The notes under the pieces: model-generated
Databases searched by the model: none
What the model saw: the letters and a program-made list of their open reading frames with translations, nothing else
Told to the model about the DNA's origin: nothing
Assembly (NCBI RefSeq): GCF_007004655.1
Contig: NZ_ML660087.1
Coordinates: forward strand, 72,987-136,986
Direction: 5' to 3'
DNA length: 64,000 nt
DNA from: Exilibacterium tricleocarpae
Lineage (GTDB): Bacteria; Pseudomonadota; Gammaproteobacteria; Pseudomonadales; Cellvibrionaceae
Shown: piece after piece, positions 61,703 through 64,000 of the stretch
Layout of the letters: every line of letters begins with the position of its first letter
Numbering within the stretch: the stretch's first letter is position 1
Made by a program: the position numbers and the translations under genes

Positions 61703-64000
61703 TTAGTCGAAGGTAATCAATGTATCCTCCAGATCCAGGGCATTATTGGAACCGAATTCTTCATAGGTGGTGCCGGAGACAGGGAAGTTAGCGGCACCGG
61801 ACAAGTCGGTAGAACCCGGATCGACGGCGCCGCCACCTTCACTAATGCCGACTAAGCGGGGCGTGGTTACATCATCGAGGTCACCGTAGTCGAAGGCGAT
61901 ACTGCCGTTGGCATTGAGTGTTACCGCAAACGTGTTGGGTTGAGTAATCGGAAACAGGGGCACGTTCGAGAAGGTGATGGTAGCCGTCGCCGACTGCACA
62001 TTGGCGGTCACCAGTCCTTGACTGCCGGGGTCCAGGTCGGCCCAGAACTGGGCGATACGCGGTGGCCCGCTGAGCAGATTGCCAGCACTTGGAAATGACA
62101 GGTCGGGACTGCCGAAGGTCAAGTTACCATTGGAGTTGACAAACACACTGTCCCAGTTTTGACCCTGGAAGGGGAAGCTGAAATCCAGCTCCACTTCTTC
62201 ACTCGATTCGTCTCTCAGGTTCAGCACACGGCCCTCTACACTGAAGACGTTCATTACATAACGGCCGTCACCGAGGCCGTTGCCGGTGAGTTCTGTATCC
62301 GGGGAGGCGCCAATAGCCAGCGCATAGGTGCCACTGTCAGGGACCTCGTACACCAGGCTGGTCGGGATACCGAAAGGTTCTTTGAAAGCCACTCGATTAC
62401 CACTGGCGTCAAATAGTCCGAGCACTGGAGTGAAACTACCGCTCAAAAGCTCAACGATCACACTCTGCCCGGCCCGGGCGTGGAATCGATAATAGTCCAC
62501 ATCGTCGCCTCTGGGTTCGATAGCGGTGTAACGGCGATTGGTATCCTCGCTGTTGAAAGGCAGATGAATTCGGCGTGCGGTACTGAACGTATCGTTGGGC
62601 TCGAAGCGATCGCGAAACCGGCGGGTGCCGGGATAAAACAGGGGTGTGTCGATGAGGTCGGTGGCGCTCCCTGCGCGAGTGAAATCCTCAAACACCGCTG
62701 TTTTAAATAAGGATTTAAAGATGAACGGCGCCTCTGCACTGAGATCGCTCGATGTTTCAACACGGGAGGTTACCTTGCCGCCACAGCTGTAGCCGGAAAT
62801 ACCGGCTTCGGCGGTGAGACTGCCATAGGTTACACTGAAGGCATTGCCGAACGGGCTGCCTGGCAACTTGCGTTTCAAGGTGATGGTGAAGGAGTTGGCA
62901 CCACCTTGGATAGATTCGGGCACATTGATCCAGTGCACGGAAAAGCGGTCCGGACCAGTGGTAAAGATAACGCTACCCCCCTGTGCCGGGTCCAAGTCTT
63001 TCCAGAGGCCGGCGATGCGGGGCGGACCGGCAAGAAATTCCGGAAGGAGCCTAAAGGCAACCAGACCATCTCTGCCGAAGGTCAGGCTGCCATCAGCATT
63101 GATAAATACGGAGGAGAAGTCTTGCCCGCACAGGGTAAAGGCAAATGGCAGGAAGACCTGGACGAAACTGCGGTCATCCAGCGGCAACGGCTCGCCGGGT
63201 AGGAGGGTTGCATTCAGCGTGATATCAATACCCGTCTGTTCGGTACCGGCGACAGGGATGAGAAGCTCGCGCTCTGTTGGGTTGTCGATAAAACTGTCAT
63301 TGGATTCGTTGGCGCCGTTGTAGAACTCTTCGACCCCGGGCAGGGGGCGCAAAGGGGTGGTGCTGAAGCTGCCGGCCATAAGCTCATCGATATAAAGAAC
63401 GTACCTGGCGCCGGGGGTAAGTCCGCCGATTGTATAGGCTCCCGGCACGCCGCGGTCGCCGGAAATCGCCGATACGGCGTTGAGAAAGGGCCTGAAAAGT
63501 CTACGAGCGACAACGTTAACGCCACTGAGTGGCGTGACGCCGTCCGATGCGTAAATAGTACCGCTGATGGAACCTCTTCTGGCAAAAAAATCGGGCACGG
63601 GATACAGGGTGGAGTAAAAGGCGATATCGTCAGCATGTAGCCTAGCCTGGCCGGCGCCGGGGATAAGAAAAGGATACATAGTTTCAAGTTCGTCCAACGA
63701 GGGAAGGCCGAAGCTAATGGGCGCCGGGCTCACGGCGTCGCCAAAGACGATAGACTGGCCATTGACCACGCTATGGGCCAAACCGCTGTAGTGACCGAAT
63801 GCGTGTACTTGGACGGCTAAAAACTCTTCTCTCGATAAGTCCCTGTTAATCGCTCCTCCGTTTAGAAAAGCGACACCCTCAATAGGCACGCCGTCGCTGT
63901 CAAACGTATCGGCTGCGGCAAACCCCAAAATGCGGCTGGCACCGAACAGGGCGGTGAAGATGGCGCCGTCCTCGTCATAGACAATAGGACTCAAACCGTC
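61703..64000 (-). CDS. Matrixin-like paralogue lacking catalytic residues, N-terminus outside window
   Basis: A partial gene: the frame is open to the window edge and the first residues seen are D-G-L-S-P. About 765 residues are visible. The zinc site reads HAFGHYSGLAH; the catalytic Glu is Ala (codon at 63800-63802), and the Met-turn aligned with SSMSYP has Leu (STLYP). The rest includes a carboxypeptidase-regulatory-like domain (GSISGTIYASDGVTPLSGVNVVA), two FINADGSLTFG-type repeats (SVFINADGSLTFG and SVFVNSNGNLTFG) and a PPC-like domain (DRFEPNDTFSTARRIHLP). It looks like a secreted, inactive paralogue of the neighbouring protease. It could bind ligands instead of cutting. Confidence 0.85.
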   Translation of the reverse strand, partial: DGLSPIVYDEDGAIFTALFGASRILGFAAADTFDSDGVPIEGVAFLNGGAINRDLSREEFLAVQVHAFGHYSGLAHSVVNGQSIVFGDAVSPAPISFGLPSLDELETMYPFLIPGAGQARLHADDIAFYSTLYPVPDFFARRGSISGTIYASDGVTPLSGVNVVARRLFRPFLNAVSAISGDRGVPGAYTIGGLTPGARYVLYIDELMAGSFSTTPLRPLPGVEEFYNGANESNDSFIDNPTERELLIPVAGTEQTGIDITLNATLLPGEPLPLDDRSFVQVFLPFAFTLCGQDFSSVFINADGSLTFGRDGLVAFRLLPEFLAGPPRIAGLWKDLDPAQGGSVIFTTGPDRFSVHWINVPESIQGGANSFTITLKRKLPGSPFGNAFSVTYGSLTAEAGISGYSCGGKVTSRVETSSDLSAEAPFIFKSLFKTAVFEDFTRAGSATDLIDTPLFYPGTRRFRDRFEPNDTFSTARRIHLPFNSEDTNRRYTAIEPRGDDVDYYRFHARAGQSVIVELLSGSFTPVLGLFDASGNRVAFKEPFGIPTSLVYEVPDSGTYALAIGASPDTELTGNGLGDGRYVMNVFSVEGRVLNLRDESSEEVELDFSFPFQGQNWDSVFVNSNGNLTFGSPDLSFPSAGNLLSGPPRIAQFWADLDPGSQGLVTANVQSATATITFSNVPLFPITQPNTFAVTLNANGSIAFDYGDLDDVTTPRLVGISEGGGAVDPGSTDLSGAANFPVSGTTYEEFGSNNALDLEDTLITFD

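Overview
This window looks like chromosomal DNA of a free-living, probably marine, gammaproteobacterium. The basis is inference from content: acyl-CoA/short-chain dehydrogenase clusters, RND pumps, LysR/TetR regulators, glycolate oxidase, a GDSL hydrolase, an alpha-amylase, two-partner secretion and LapG, in mostly GC-rich genes. A Cellvibrionales/Halieaceae/Spongiibacteraceae-type host would fit, but no rRNA or core marker gene is present to prove it. I recognise no tRNA, rRNA or CRISPR array.

Layout. 1-786: homopolymer tracts, one AT-rich hypothetical gene and REP-like tandem palindromes. 787-8264: a catabolic cluster on the minus strand (histidine phosphatase, acyl-CoA dehydrogenase, APH-like acyl-CoA kinase, quinone oxidoreductase, two SDRs) with a divergent LysR gene; the kinase/dehydrogenase pair resembles the ACAD10/11 and LvaA/LvaC systems for 4-hydroxyacyl-CoA. 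8331-15364: an RND pump with adaptor, M28 peptidase, ClpX-type zinc-finger protein, and a TetR-SMR operon with a likely operator. 15768-23556: solute-binding protein, DUF2868/DUF3482 GTPase pair, LysE exporter, GDSL esterase, malonyl-CoA synthetase. 23814-24047: a MITE-like element with terminal inverted repeats, a 10-bp flanking duplication and a nested structured hairpin element whose relative lies at 1791-1899. 24513-33403: AcrAB-type pump and glcDEF. 33404-35749: lower-GC island with a shortened IS256-like transposase lacking one catalytic Asp, between two unassigned ORFs. 35952-50277: response regulator, HD-GYP protein, histidine kinase, TpsB/TpsA pair and LapG protease, plausibly a c-di-GMP-governed adhesin module. 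50894-58392: MFS pump, MltB-like transglycosylase, adenylate cyclase-TPR protein, lipoprotein, alpha-amylase. 58735-64000: a secreted matrixin-like metalloprotease, a small partner protein, and a paralogue cut by the window edge that has lost its catalytic Glu and Met-turn Met.

The strongest leads are: (1) the hairpin element family with conserved GGA loops but unrelated, self-complementary 30-bp stems; (2) the TpsBA/LapG/HD-GYP neighbourhood with a candidate LapG-like site near the TpsA C terminus; (3) the matrixin/pseudo-matrixin pair; (4) the domesticated-looking IS256 island; (5) the putative 4-hydroxyacyl-CoA pathway cluster. All assignments come from reading the sequence; no database search was run.
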